Shown piece by piece: positions 17,234-25,228 of a stretch of 64,000 nt of DNA. The stretch is from Actinomycetota bacterium. GTDB lineage: Bacteria; Actinomycetota; Acidimicrobiia; Acidimicrobiales; Ilumatobacteraceae. Below the pieces are notes generated by a model. It was not told the origin of the DNA, did not search any database, and was given only the letters and a program-made list of their open reading frames with translations. Made by a program: the position numbers and the translations under genes. Within the stretch, counting starts at the first letter, position 1, and every line of letters begins with the position of its first letter. Where the stretch lies: NCBI GenBank assembly GCA_016700055.1, contig CP064997.1, forward strand, positions 1,984,001 to 2,048,000, given 5' to 3'.

Positions 17234-18187
17234 TCAGGCGAGGGCGGTGCGGGCGAGCAGGTCGGTCGGGACGAACGCCGCCCGGCTGCGGGTCCACGGT
17301 TGACCTGATTCGGGGTCGTACTCGGAGGGGAGCTCGGCTCCTTCTGGGACCGCCGCTGTCATCGCGGCCGCCTCAGCTGTCATCACGCAGCGGACGGCAT
17401 GGTCGGCGAAGCAGAGCACGCCTGCTTGCCCCACGGTCAACCCCGCGTCGGCGGCCAGCTGGAGGCCCTTCACCGCGACCCCGGCCGTGCTGAGGTACGT
17501 GACCGTTCCGTCGGCGGCGACGTCGGGCTCGACCGAGATCACACCCTCGACGCCCATGTCGGCGAGTAGCTGCGCCACCTCCCACTGGGCGATGACCGGG
17601 ACTGGGTGCGTCTCGACGAACTCGGCGGCGATGCGGGCGAGGGCCTCGTTGACGGGTCCGGGCGCGAGCGCGTCAGGAGGAGGCACGGCTCCCCAGGTGT
17701 CGAACCCCTCCGCCAGCGCCTCGTCCGTGAAGCGGTATCCGAAGGAGAAGACCCACAGCGTGTCGACGTCTGCGTCGGGCACGGTCGCTGGGGTGTAGGA
17801 GAGCAGCGGGCTGTTCACGATGTCGCCCTCGGCGGACTGCTCGATGATCGCGATCGTGGCGTCGTCGAACGAAGCGACTACAGAGGCCGCCAGGTCGGCG
17901 TCGGCCAACTCGTCGCTCAGACGCTGGATGAGGGCGGCGCGGGGCTCCATCGGTGCGGGTGTGGTCGTCGGTGCGTTCGTCGTTGGGGCTGCGGCCGTCG
18001 TGGGGGCGGCCGTCGTCGGGGCGGCCGTCGAACTGGTTGGCTCGGGCGCCGAGGTGCTGGTGGCGTCGGTGGCGGGTGCCACCGGTGCCGCGCTGGTTGG
18101 GGGAGGAGTCGTCGCGTCGTCGCCGCTGCACCCCATCATCGCCAGGATGGCTGCCGATGCGGCGAGATGGGTCAGAGGTCGACGCAC
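17234..18187 (-). CDS. Secreted lipoprotein with Thr/Pro/Ala linker, function unknown
   Basis: The 317-residue product starts at a GTG five bases after AGGAG. It has a lipoprotein signal (RRPLTHLAASAAILAMMGC, with cysteine at the lipobox), then a low-complexity Thr/Ala/Pro linker of about 55 residues, then a globular domain of about 230 residues. That domain includes LWVFSFGYRFTDEALAEGFD, HPVPVIAQWEVAQLLADMG and GQAGVLCFADHAVRCVMTAE. It is probably anchored outside the membrane. I do not recognise the globular domain; a YdcF/DUF218-like fold is a weak possibility. Confidence 0.75.
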   Translation of the reverse strand: MRRPLTHLAASAAILAMMGCSGDDATTPPPTSAAPVAPATDATSTSAPEPTSSTAAPTTAAPTTAAAPTTNAPTTTPAPMEPRAALIQRLSDELADADLAASVVASFDDATIAIIEQSAEGDIVNSPLLSYTPATVPDADVDTLWVFSFGYRFTDEALAEGFDTWGAVPPPDALAPGPVNEALARIAAEFVETHPVPVIAQWEVAQLLADMGVEGVISVEPDVAADGTVTYLSTAGVAVKGLQLAADAGLTVGQAGVLCFADHAVRCVMTAEAAAMTAAVPEGAELPSEYDPESGQPWTRSRAAFVPTDLLARTALA

Positions 18188-18265
18188 GTGTACTCCTGCT
18201 GCTTGGGTGGCTGAACGAACATACTTGGGGCGACAACCACCTCCGCCAGATCGGAGCTCACGAAG

Positions 18266-18736
18266 ATGGTTGAGAAGAAGTCCAACAAGTCGGCGACGCG
18301 TGCGAAGAAGGCTGCCGGCAAGCGGGCCGACCCCCAGCCGGTCCTCCTCGCCGGCGGTAACCCTCAGATCCCGAAGGGTTACGGAGACGCTCCGGTGCAG
18401 GCCTATCTCGACGCGATGCCGGATTGGAAGCAAGACGTCGGCCGGCAGATCGACGCGCTCGTGGTGCGCGCCGTCCCGAACGTGTACAAGGCGGTGAAGT
18501 GGAACTCGCCCCTGTACGGCATCGAAGGCGACGGCTGGTTCCTCTCTTTCCACTGCTTCACCAAGTACGTCAAGGTCTCGTTCTTCCGCGGCACCTCGCT
18601 GGACCCGATCCCGCCTGGTGAGTCGAAGACGCTCGAGACCCGCTACCTCGACATCCACGAGGACGAACCGATCGACGAAGCTCAGTTCACCGTTTGGGTG
18701 AAGCAAGCCAGCCAACTGCCAGGAGAACGCATGTGA
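18266..18736 (+). CDS. DUF1801-domain protein
   Basis: The 156-residue protein has a Lys/Ala-rich N-terminus (MVEKKSNKSATRAKKAAGKR) and then a DUF1801 domain: VQAYLDAMPDWKQDVGRQID, VKWNSPLYGIEGDGWFLSFH, FTKYVKVSFFRGTSLDPIPP. The W-N-x-P motif is characteristic. The basic tail might bind nucleic acid, but no function is established. Its final codons overlap the lipase gene (GTG 18733, stop 18736), so the two are probably cotranscribed. Confidence 0.85.
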   Translation: MVEKKSNKSATRAKKAAGKRADPQPVLLAGGNPQIPKGYGDAPVQAYLDAMPDWKQDVGRQIDALVVRAVPNVYKAVKWNSPLYGIEGDGWFLSFHCFTKYVKVSFFRGTSLDPIPPGESKTLETRYLDIHEDEPIDEAQFTVWVKQASQLPGERM

Positions 18737-20248
18737 TCCGCACACCGCGACCCGCCCCTGCCCGCAGAGCCATCCGCCCTCGCTCCGCCGCCGTCCTGCT
18801 CGTTCTGGCGGCGTCGCTGGCCGCCTGCTCGTCCGACGACTCCTCCACGGAGGCGACCTCATCGACCTCGTCCGAGGCGTCGACTCCCACCGAGCCGACC
18901 GACTCGACCTTGACCTCGACGGAGCCGACCGGGTCGACGACTGCGACCGAGCCGACCGACACGACGGAGTCGGCCACTACGACCGAGGCGGCCACGACGA
19001 CCACCGCGGCGCCGCTGGGTGATCCCGAGGGCACCGATCCGCTGCCCGCGCTTCCCGACGAAGTGGCGTTGCCGATCGTGTTCGTGCACGGCTTCGCCGG
19101 CTCGGCCCAGCAGTACGAGTCACAAGCGATGCGCTTCGTCGCCAACGGGTATCCGCAGGAGCGGATTCGCCTATGACCACGACGGGGCCGGACTCGACAT
19201 CGACGCCTACGTCGCCGGTCTGGTCGAAGTCGTAGACGAGGCCCTGGCCACCTTCGACGTCGAGCAGATCTACCTCGTCGGCCACTCCCGGGGGACCCGC
19301 GTCTCCAGCACGTTCCTCGAAGATCCCACCGGAGCGGCCAAGGTGGCGAAGTACGTCGCCATCGACGGCCAGCCCTGTCCGGCCGTCCCGGTTCCCTGTA
19401 CGGCCCCCACCCAGGCGCTGTTCCCCGGCCAGTCACATGTCGAGGTGGCCACCTCGAAGGAGTCCTTCGCCATGCAGTACGAGTTCCTCGTCGGCGAAGC
19501 GCCCGAACTCGTCGACATCGTGAACCAGCGCGAGCCGGTGGTGATCTCGGGGCGCGCGGTCAACTTCCCCGCCAACACCGGCCGCGAGGCCGACCTAGCC
19601 ATCTGGGCGGTCGACGCGGCCAGCGGGGCGCGCATCGGCGACGAACCTCTCGCCACCTTCGAGCTCGGTCCCGACGGCCAGTTCGGCCCGGTGCAGCTCG
19701 AGACCGGGGCCCACTACGAGTACGCCCTCACCTCCGACGCATCGCCCTTTACGCACCACCTCTACCTGCAGCCCTACGTGCGCAGCAGCCACCTGGTCCG
19801 CCTGCTGTCCTCGCCGCCCGACGGCCCTACCCGGCTGAACACCAACGTCGGCGCTGGGCACACCGCGCTGGTCGTCAGCCGCATGCGCGAGTGGCACGCC
19901 GAGGGTGACGCCGACGTGCTGTCGATCAGCGTCGACGGGGGCGAGCCCGTGAACGCGATCACCGACTTCGTCGGCAACTTCGGGATCGGGCTCCACATCC
20001 ACGACGACGCCGCCACCCCGGGAGAGACCTCGCTCGCGCCGTTGCCCTACTTCTCCGAGCAGCCCTTCCAGACCGGGATCGACGTGTACATGCCGTCCTC
20101 ACCCGACGGCAGCGGCACGATCACGATCACGAACCTGCCGCGCGGCGACGCCAGCCACCCGCAGACGCTCAACGTGCCCCGCTGGCCCTCCGCCGAGAAC
20201 GCGGTCAGCGCCGTCTTCACCGACTGGGAGGTCGATCCCCCGGCCTAA
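18733..20248 (+). pseudogene. Secreted lipoprotein lipase/esterase with a 2-nt frameshift
   Basis: The gene starts at GTG 18733 with AGGAG 7 nt upstream. It encodes a lipoprotein signal (AAVLLVLAASLAAC), a Ser/Thr/Glu linker and the start of an alpha/beta hydrolase (IVFVHGFAGSAQQYESQAM). The frame then hits TGA at 19174-19176 just after GYPQERIRL. The remaining 350 residues continue in another frame: AYDHDGAGLDIDAYVAGLVE, nucleophile elbow IYLVGHSRGTRVSS, and a jelly-roll-like C-terminal part. Adding GC near 19168-19171 (CGC to CGCGC) would join them as ERIRAYDHD. So this is either a recent 2-nt loss in a CG run or a sequencing indel; otherwise the gene looks fully functional. Confidence 0.8.
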
Positions 20249-20287
20249 GTCGCCCCGCGGCAAGGCACGCCCGTCGCCCACCCCTCG

Positions 20288-20334
20288 TTCTCGGTCGGAT
20301 CCGTCGCGCTATGTGTCACAAATCCGACCGAGAA
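20288..20334 (+). repeat. 47-bp palindromic element, copy 3
   Basis: Consensus copy with inner variant CCG. It lies between convergent genes and directly abuts the stop codon (20335-20337) of the B12-SDR fusion gene. Confidence 0.95.
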
Positions 20335-21681
20335 CTAGGCGGGGGGAGCCGGGAGTGTGGGGGTGAGGATCGGGTGGGGTGGCTCGGCCCTCGCCACCAG
20401 GCGGCGCATGATGGCGTCCACTCGTGCCGGATCGTGGTCGGCCGGCAGCGTCTCGGGTTCCCCGGGGCGCCAGCCCGCGGCGATACTCACCGATCCGTCG
20501 CCGATCTCGAACACGCGCCCGGTCACCTGGCGCGCGGCGGGTCCGAGGAGCCAGCAGACGAACGGCGCGACGTGTGAGGGGTCGAGTGGATCTCCGGCGG
20601 GATCGGTGGCGGCGGGAGGGCCCATCCACTCCGTGAGCCTGGTGCGCGCCACCGGCGCGACGCCGTTGACGGTGACCCCGAAGCGGGCGAACTCGTCGGC
20701 GGCCACGATCGAGAAGGCTGCCACCGCAGCCTTAGCCGCGCTGTACACGGCTTCGCCTCGGAATCCGTAGAGACCAGCCGACGAGGTGGTGGTGACGAGC
20801 GCTGCTTCAGGCGTGCGGTCCTCGCCGGCTTCGGCTCGCCAATGCCTTCCCGCCGCCTGAGCGAGGAGGAAGGTGCCGCGTACGTGCACCCCGAGCACGA
20901 AGTCCACGTCTTCGGCACCGACGCGCAGGATCGATCCAGAGCGCAGCGCGCCTGCGTTCGACACCACCGCGTCCAAGCGGCCGGCGGACTCCAATGCCGC
21001 GGCGACCACGGCATCGGCGCCCTTCGGTGTGGAGACATCGGCGGCGACGGTGCTCACTCGGTCTCCGGCGATCCCGGCCAGCTCGTCGGCATCGATGTCG
21101 TTGGCGACGACTCGGGCGCCCAATCTGACCGCTTCGGTGACGTAGGCCCGGCCGAGGCCACGCGCCGCGCCGGTGATCGCCACCACCCGGTCGCGCAGCA
21201 ACAGCGGGTCGGGTCGCGGCGCCGCGTCGGAGCCCTCTGACGGGCCAGGGAAGGACGCACCCGCGCGTCGACGGGCGACGAGCTCGTCGAACGCGCCGAC
21301 GATCTCGGCGTCGGAGGCGTACGCACCGAACACGGCGTCGACACCGCGGCCGGAGAGGGCGATCCGATCTGCCTCGGTGAGCACCGACCCACCCAGCACG
21401 ACCGCAGTCCCCGCCTCGTGGCAGCGGGTCACCAGCTCGTCGACGTAAGCGTCGTACTCCCAGGAATGCACGGACACGCCGACGACGTCGGCGTCTTCTT
21501 GCACCGCCGCGCCGGCCAGCCCCGCCGGGGTGTTGAACCGGCCGAGGTAGGCGACCTCGAAACCGTGGCGGGCGAGCATGCGGGTGACGGCCAGCGCGCC
21601 GACCTCGTGCTGGTCGAGGCCGAGCGTGCCGACGATCACCCGGCCGCGCACACCGCCCTCGGGCGAGCGCGTCGACGTCAC
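20335..21681 (-). CDS. B12-binding (mutase small subunit-like) domain fused to a short-chain dehydrogenase
   Basis: This 448-residue protein is a two-domain fusion. Residues about 10-140 form a cobalamin-binding domain with LGLDQHEVGALAVTRML (the DxHxxG motif giving the lower axial histidine), a SVHSW strand and VVLGGSVLTEAD. Residues about 160-400 form a classical SDR: VVAITGAARGLGRAYV (NAD(P) loop), VVSNAGALRS, catalytic TSSAGLYG and YSAAK. Both active sites look intact. ATG 21681 overlaps the mutase large-subunit stop by ATGA. The fusion should supply the B12 domain to that subunit and couple rearrangement directly to oxidation or reduction of a hydroxyacyl- or ketoacyl-CoA. I know no characterised enzyme with this fusion; the coupling is inference. 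Confidence 0.85.
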   Translation of the reverse strand: MTSTRSPEGGVRGRVIVGTLGLDQHEVGALAVTRMLARHGFEVAYLGRFNTPAGLAGAAVQEDADVVGVSVHSWEYDAYVDELVTRCHEAGTAVVLGGSVLTEADRIALSGRGVDAVFGAYASDAEIVGAFDELVARRRAGASFPGPSEGSDAAPRPDPLLLRDRVVAITGAARGLGRAYVTEAVRLGARVVANDIDADELAGIAGDRVSTVAADVSTPKGADAVVAAALESAGRLDAVVSNAGALRSGSILRVGAEDVDFVLGVHVRGTFLLAQAAGRHWRAEAGEDRTPEAALVTTTSSAGLYGFRGEAVYSAAKAAVAAFSIVAADEFARFGVTVNGVAPVARTRLTEWMGPPAATDPAGDPLDPSHVAPFVCWLLGPAARQVTGRVFEIGDGSVSIAAGWRPGEPETLPADHDPARVDAIMRRLVARAEPPHPILTPTLPAPPA

Positions 21682-23270
21682 GATCCCGCCCGTGCCGACG
21701 CTCCGGCGAAGGGATCGGCGGGACGCCCCACGCCTTCGCGCAGCGCGCCCGTGATCTCGCCGATGCTGGCCTCACCGGCCAGAGCAGCGCGGATCGGCCC
21801 CATCAGATCGTCGCCACCGGCCGCCGCCGTCTTGACTGCCTCTAGTTGACGCTTTCGCGCGCGATCGTCGCGGGCTGCGCGCCAGGCCCGGATGCGCTCC
21901 ACGTGCGCCCGGTCGGCGGGGAAGCGCTCCTCGGCCTCCTCGCGCAACAAGCGGTCTTCGCCGGCAGCGATGGTGTGGCAGTTCACGCCGACCAGCGCCA
22001 ACTCGCCCGAGTGGACCTGGCGCGCGTGGCGGTCCATGCCGGCGTGGAAGATGGCCCTGAAGAAACCGCTGTCGACGAGGTCGGCGACGTCACCCGTGCC
22101 CTCGATCCGGCGCACCTGCTCGTCGATGCGGGTCTCGAGGTCGTCGGTCAGCGACTCCACGTACCACGAGCCGCCGAGCGGGTCGGCAACGGCACCGGCG
22201 CGCGCCTCGAGGTGGATGATCTGCTGGGTGCGCAGACCGACCTGGTGGGCGGCCGCGGACGGTGTGCGGAAGGGCTCGTCGAAGGTGGAGATCTCCAAGC
22301 CCTGCACACCGGCGAGCGCCATGGCGAGACCCTGGATCGCGCCGCGGGCGATGTTGTTGGCCGGCTGGGCGGCGGTCAGGGTGAGCCCGCTCGTGTGCAC
22401 GGAGATGTTGACCGAGCACGAGCGTTCGTCCGTCGCGCCGAACTCCTCACGCATCATCCGGGCGTAGAGACGCCGGGTGGCGCGGATCTTCGCGATCTCC
22501 TCGAAGATGTCCATCCGGCAGTTGACGAGCATCGCGATGCGCGGAGCGAACGCGTCGATCGGTACTCCGCGGCCGAGGAGCTGCCTCGTGATCTCGCGCA
22601 GCTGCACGAAGCCGAGGGTCATCTCCTCGACGGCGTCGAGGCCGCCGTCGCTGATGAAGTACGTGTCCTCGAGGTAGGGATGGAAGCGGGGCATGTGCTG
22701 CAGGCTGAACATGATCGAGTCCAACGAGAGGCGCATGCGGATCTCGAAAGGCAAGAACATCGCGTAGGAGCAGTCCTCGGTGTACAGCGGACCTTGGATC
22801 GCCGAGCCCCGCAGCACCCGGGGGTCGAAGCCCAGCTCGATCGCCGCGAGGTGCTGGCCGGCGATGGCGAAGGCGGCGGGCAGCGAGTGGGACAGGGTGA
22901 CACGGTCGAGCGGGATGCCCTCGAGCAGCTCGACGAAGTCGCGGGCCCGGCAGATGGACACTCCGGTGGTGCCGACCGCGGCCTCGCACATCGGATGGTC
23001 TGGATCGAGTGCGGACTGGGTGGGGTTGTCCCCGATGACGTCGATGCCGAGCGCGCCGTCGGCGAGCAGCCGGTGGAGCTGCCGGTTGGAGCGCCGCGGG
23101 TCGCCCTCGCCGGACAGCTCGCGGTGGATCCAGCCGCCACCGGCCGCCGCCGTCGGTGGGCGCCTGCCCCTGGTGTAGGGATATCTGCCCGGATCGCCGA
23201 GGTCGCGCGGGTAGTCGATCGGGGTGGCCACGGGGCCGTAGAACGGCTGGCGAGCCGGGGCGTCGCTCAC
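21678..23270 (-). CDS. Divergent B12-dependent acyl-CoA mutase large subunit
   Basis: This 530-residue protein has the methylmalonyl-CoA mutase-type TIM-barrel: YPYTRGRRPP, DNPTQSALDPDHPM, FAPRIAMLVNCRMDIFEEIA, HTSGLTLTAAQPANNIARGA, LRTQQIIHLEARAGAVADPL. It has no B12 domain, which is on the next gene. It differs from MCM, ICM and HCM in the substrate pocket: the segment equivalent to TMRQYAGFGTAEE is replaced, GTIQNDILKEY becomes SAIQGPLYTEDC, and the conserved active-site GYHxxEAG reads TYFISDGG, so histidine is phenylalanine. GTG 23270 overlaps the crotonase stop. The catalysed rearrangement is unknown. Confidence 0.85.
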   Translation of the reverse strand: MSDAPARQPFYGPVATPIDYPRDLGDPGRYPYTRGRRPPTAAAGGGWIHRELSGEGDPRRSNRQLHRLLADGALGIDVIGDNPTQSALDPDHPMCEAAVGTTGVSICRARDFVELLEGIPLDRVTLSHSLPAAFAIAGQHLAAIELGFDPRVLRGSAIQGPLYTEDCSYAMFLPFEIRMRLSLDSIMFSLQHMPRFHPYLEDTYFISDGGLDAVEEMTLGFVQLREITRQLLGRGVPIDAFAPRIAMLVNCRMDIFEEIAKIRATRRLYARMMREEFGATDERSCSVNISVHTSGLTLTAAQPANNIARGAIQGLAMALAGVQGLEISTFDEPFRTPSAAAHQVGLRTQQIIHLEARAGAVADPLGGSWYVESLTDDLETRIDEQVRRIEGTGDVADLVDSGFFRAIFHAGMDRHARQVHSGELALVGVNCHTIAAGEDRLLREEAEERFPADRAHVERIRAWRAARDDRARKRQLEAVKTAAAGGDDLMGPIRAALAGEASIGEITGALREGVGRPADPFAGASARAGS

Positions 23271-24214
23271 GGCACGATCACGTTGTTCGGGTCGGGTTGC
23301 TCGTCGGGCGGCGCTTGGCTGTAGTCGCCCCACGGTCCGTCGCGCTCGGCCAATACCGCGTTGACCCCCTGACCGGCGAGATCCACGAAGCGGTGGGCGT
23401 CGGGGGTGTTGCGCATCAGGCCGTCGAGGATCGGGCCGAGCACCTGTGTGGCGTGCAGGCCCTGGTGCTCGAACGCCTGGTTGACCACCAGCTTCATCGC
23501 GGCCAGCTGAGACGCGGGCACAGCCGCGAGCTGCGTGGCCCAACGCGCCACTTCTGCCTCGAGGTCGGCGAAGGGCACGGACCGGTTGATCAACCCGATC
23601 GCCGCGGCCTCGCGACCCGACACCGACCGGCCGGTGAGGGCGAACTCCTTCGCCCGGGCGAGGCCGAGCCGGTAGATCCACATCCCCGAGAGGTGGCAGC
23701 CCCACATGCGCGCGTACGGGGTGCCGAAGCGGGCGTCGTCGCTGGCGATCACCAGGTCGGCACAGAGCGCCATCTCGCTGCCCCCGCCCACGCACCAGCC
23801 GTGCACCTGGGCGATGACGGGCTTGGGTGTACGCCACATCGACATGAACTTCTGCGTGGGCGCGAGGGTCGGTGCGGTGGCGAACACGAAATCCTTGCCG
23901 GGGTCCCACTCCCCGTCGGTGGTGATGCTGTCGTCCCAGTGGTGGAACCCGCCGGCAAAGTCGTATCCGGCGCAGAAGGACCGGCCGGCCCCACGTACGA
24001 CCACGACCTTGACGCGGTTGTCGAGCGTGGCCCGCCGCACGGCGCGTTCGAACTCCTCGGGCATCGGCGGCACGATCGTGTTGAGGCGCTCGGGCCGGTT
24101 CAGGGTGATCGTCGCCGTCGCCCTCGCTTCGTCGACGCCGTACAGCAGCGTCTCGTAGCGGTCGGCTTCGGTCTCTTGGCCGGGGCGGTCCTCCCGGCGG
24201 GGTGGCGTGGCCAT
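23267..24214 (-). CDS. Enoyl-CoA hydratase/isomerase (crotonase) family protein
   Basis: This 315-residue crotonase has ATATITLNRPERLNTIVPPM, the CoA/oxyanion loop GAGRSFCAGYDFAGG, and VIAQVHGWCVGGGSEMALCA, which forms the second oxyanion-hole half. An insert of about 30 residues after the first loop (HHWDDSITTDGEWDPG) is larger than in common hydratases. It is the first gene of the mutase operon, overlapping the next gene by GTGA. It probably hydrates, dehydrates or isomerises the acyl-CoA entering or leaving the B12 mutase. The glutamate pair of standard hydratases is not clear, so isomerase or hydrolase activity is possible. Confidence 0.85.
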   Translation of the reverse strand: MATPPRREDRPGQETEADRYETLLYGVDEARATATITLNRPERLNTIVPPMPEEFERAVRRATLDNRVKVVVVRGAGRSFCAGYDFAGGFHHWDDSITTDGEWDPGKDFVFATAPTLAPTQKFMSMWRTPKPVIAQVHGWCVGGGSEMALCADLVIASDDARFGTPYARMWGCHLSGMWIYRLGLARAKEFALTGRSVSGREAAAIGLINRSVPFADLEAEVARWATQLAAVPASQLAAMKLVVNQAFEHQGLHATQVLGPILDGLMRNTPDAHRFVDLAGQGVNAVLAERDGPWGDYSQAPPDEQPDPNNVIVP

Positions 24215-24284
24215 CGGGGTCCTCCCTCGAAGACGGGACGCGACGCAGGTCCTCGCGGCAGGGTACGCCCGTCACCCACCCCCG

Positions 24285-24331
24285 TTCTCGGTCGGATCAG
24301 TCGCGCTATGTGTCACAAATCCGACCGAGAA
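24285..24331 (+). repeat. 47-bp palindromic element, copy 4
   Basis: Consensus arms and centre, inner variant CAG. It lies 26 nt downstream of the hydrolase stop (24358, minus strand) and 70 nt upstream of the crotonase start. Confidence 0.95.
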
Positions 24332-24357
24332 GTCAGGTAGCGCTCGGGTGGGGGGGT

Positions 24358-25119
24358 TCAGGCCGGGCTGACCTCGGCGAGGAAGTCGACGAGCGCCTGC
24401 GCGAACGCCGGGTCGGCAACAGCGCTCAGGTGGTCGCCGCTCACGACCTTCACCCGAGCGCCGGGGATGGCGTCGGCGAGAGGCTGCGGCGGGCCGACGA
24501 GGACGTCGGCGTCGCCGACGAGCACGAGCGTCGGCACGTCGATGTCTGCGAGGCGCGAGCTGTCGTGCGCGCGCTCCGCCCGCTGGAGCGCGGCGAGGGC
24601 GAGTCGGTCGGCACCCGTCGAGTCGGCGAAGAGCCGGAACCCGCGTGCCGTCGCGTCGGTGATCGTCGACGGGTCGTCGGCTTCGAGCGCGTCGGCCAAC
24701 GCCGACAGACCGCGCGGTCTCCCCGCGGTGAGCGCGGCGCCGACACCACCGAGGACCAGCGAGCGGGCGCGGGGCTCGTCGGGCACGAGCGCCGCCGACA
24801 CGAATGAGCCCATCGAGTAGCCGACCACGTCGACGGCGTCGATGCCGAGGTGGTCGAGCAGCGCCTGGACGTCACGCACCATTGCGTTGCCCCCGTACGC
24901 CTTCGGGTCGTGGGGCTTGTCGGACTCGCCGTGGCCGCGGGCATCGATGCTGACGACCCGACGGCCCGTTGCGGCCAACACCCTCACGACACCGGGGCGG
25001 GTCCAGTTGGCGACGGTGTCAGCGGCGAAACCGTGGTGCAGCAGCACCGCCGGACCGCCGGGGTCTCCGTCCTCGGTGTAGGCGATCCTCGTCCCGTCGA
25101 AGCTCTCGAACCGCAGCAT
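24358..25119 (-). CDS. Alpha/beta hydrolase
   Basis: The 253-residue protein is a typical alpha/beta hydrolase: VLLHHGFAADTVANWTRP (HG oxyanion strand), VVSIDARGHGESDKP, nucleophile elbow VVGYSMGSFVSAAL, the acid in LVLVGDADVLVG, and catalytic histidine in VVSGDHLSAVADP. It is close to small actinobacterial esterase/lactonase-like hydrolases. It lies upstream of the crotonase/mutase operon on the same strand, separated by 143 bp containing a 47-bp repeat, so membership in that pathway is possible but not shown. Substrate unknown. Confidence 0.88.
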   Translation of the reverse strand: MLRFESFDGTRIAYTEDGDPGGPAVLLHHGFAADTVANWTRPGVVRVLAATGRRVVSIDARGHGESDKPHDPKAYGGNAMVRDVQALLDHLGIDAVDVVGYSMGSFVSAALVPDEPRARSLVLGGVGAALTAGRPRGLSALADALEADDPSTITDATARGFRLFADSTGADRLALAALQRAERAHDSSRLADIDVPTLVLVGDADVLVGPPQPLADAIPGARVKVVSGDHLSAVADPAFAQALVDFLAEVSPA

Positions 25120-25181
25120 TCACGGATCCTTGTGCAGAGACCGGCAGGCCGTGTCATCGAGCGGTCGTCCCGTCCCCCACA

Positions 25182-25228
25182 TTCTCGGTCGGATCCGTCG
25201 CGCTATGTGTCACAAATCCGACCGAGAA
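25182..25228 (+). repeat. 47-bp palindromic element, copy 5 (contains a stop codon)
   Basis: Inner variant CCG. The PLP decarboxylase gene on the minus strand runs into this copy; its last six codons (RSRSDL) and its TGA (25210-25212) are repeat sequence. Confidence 0.95.

Noticed and set aside
21846..24340. Two long plus-strand frames
   Set aside because: They are antisense to the mutase and crotonase genes, whose motifs are clear on the minus strand.
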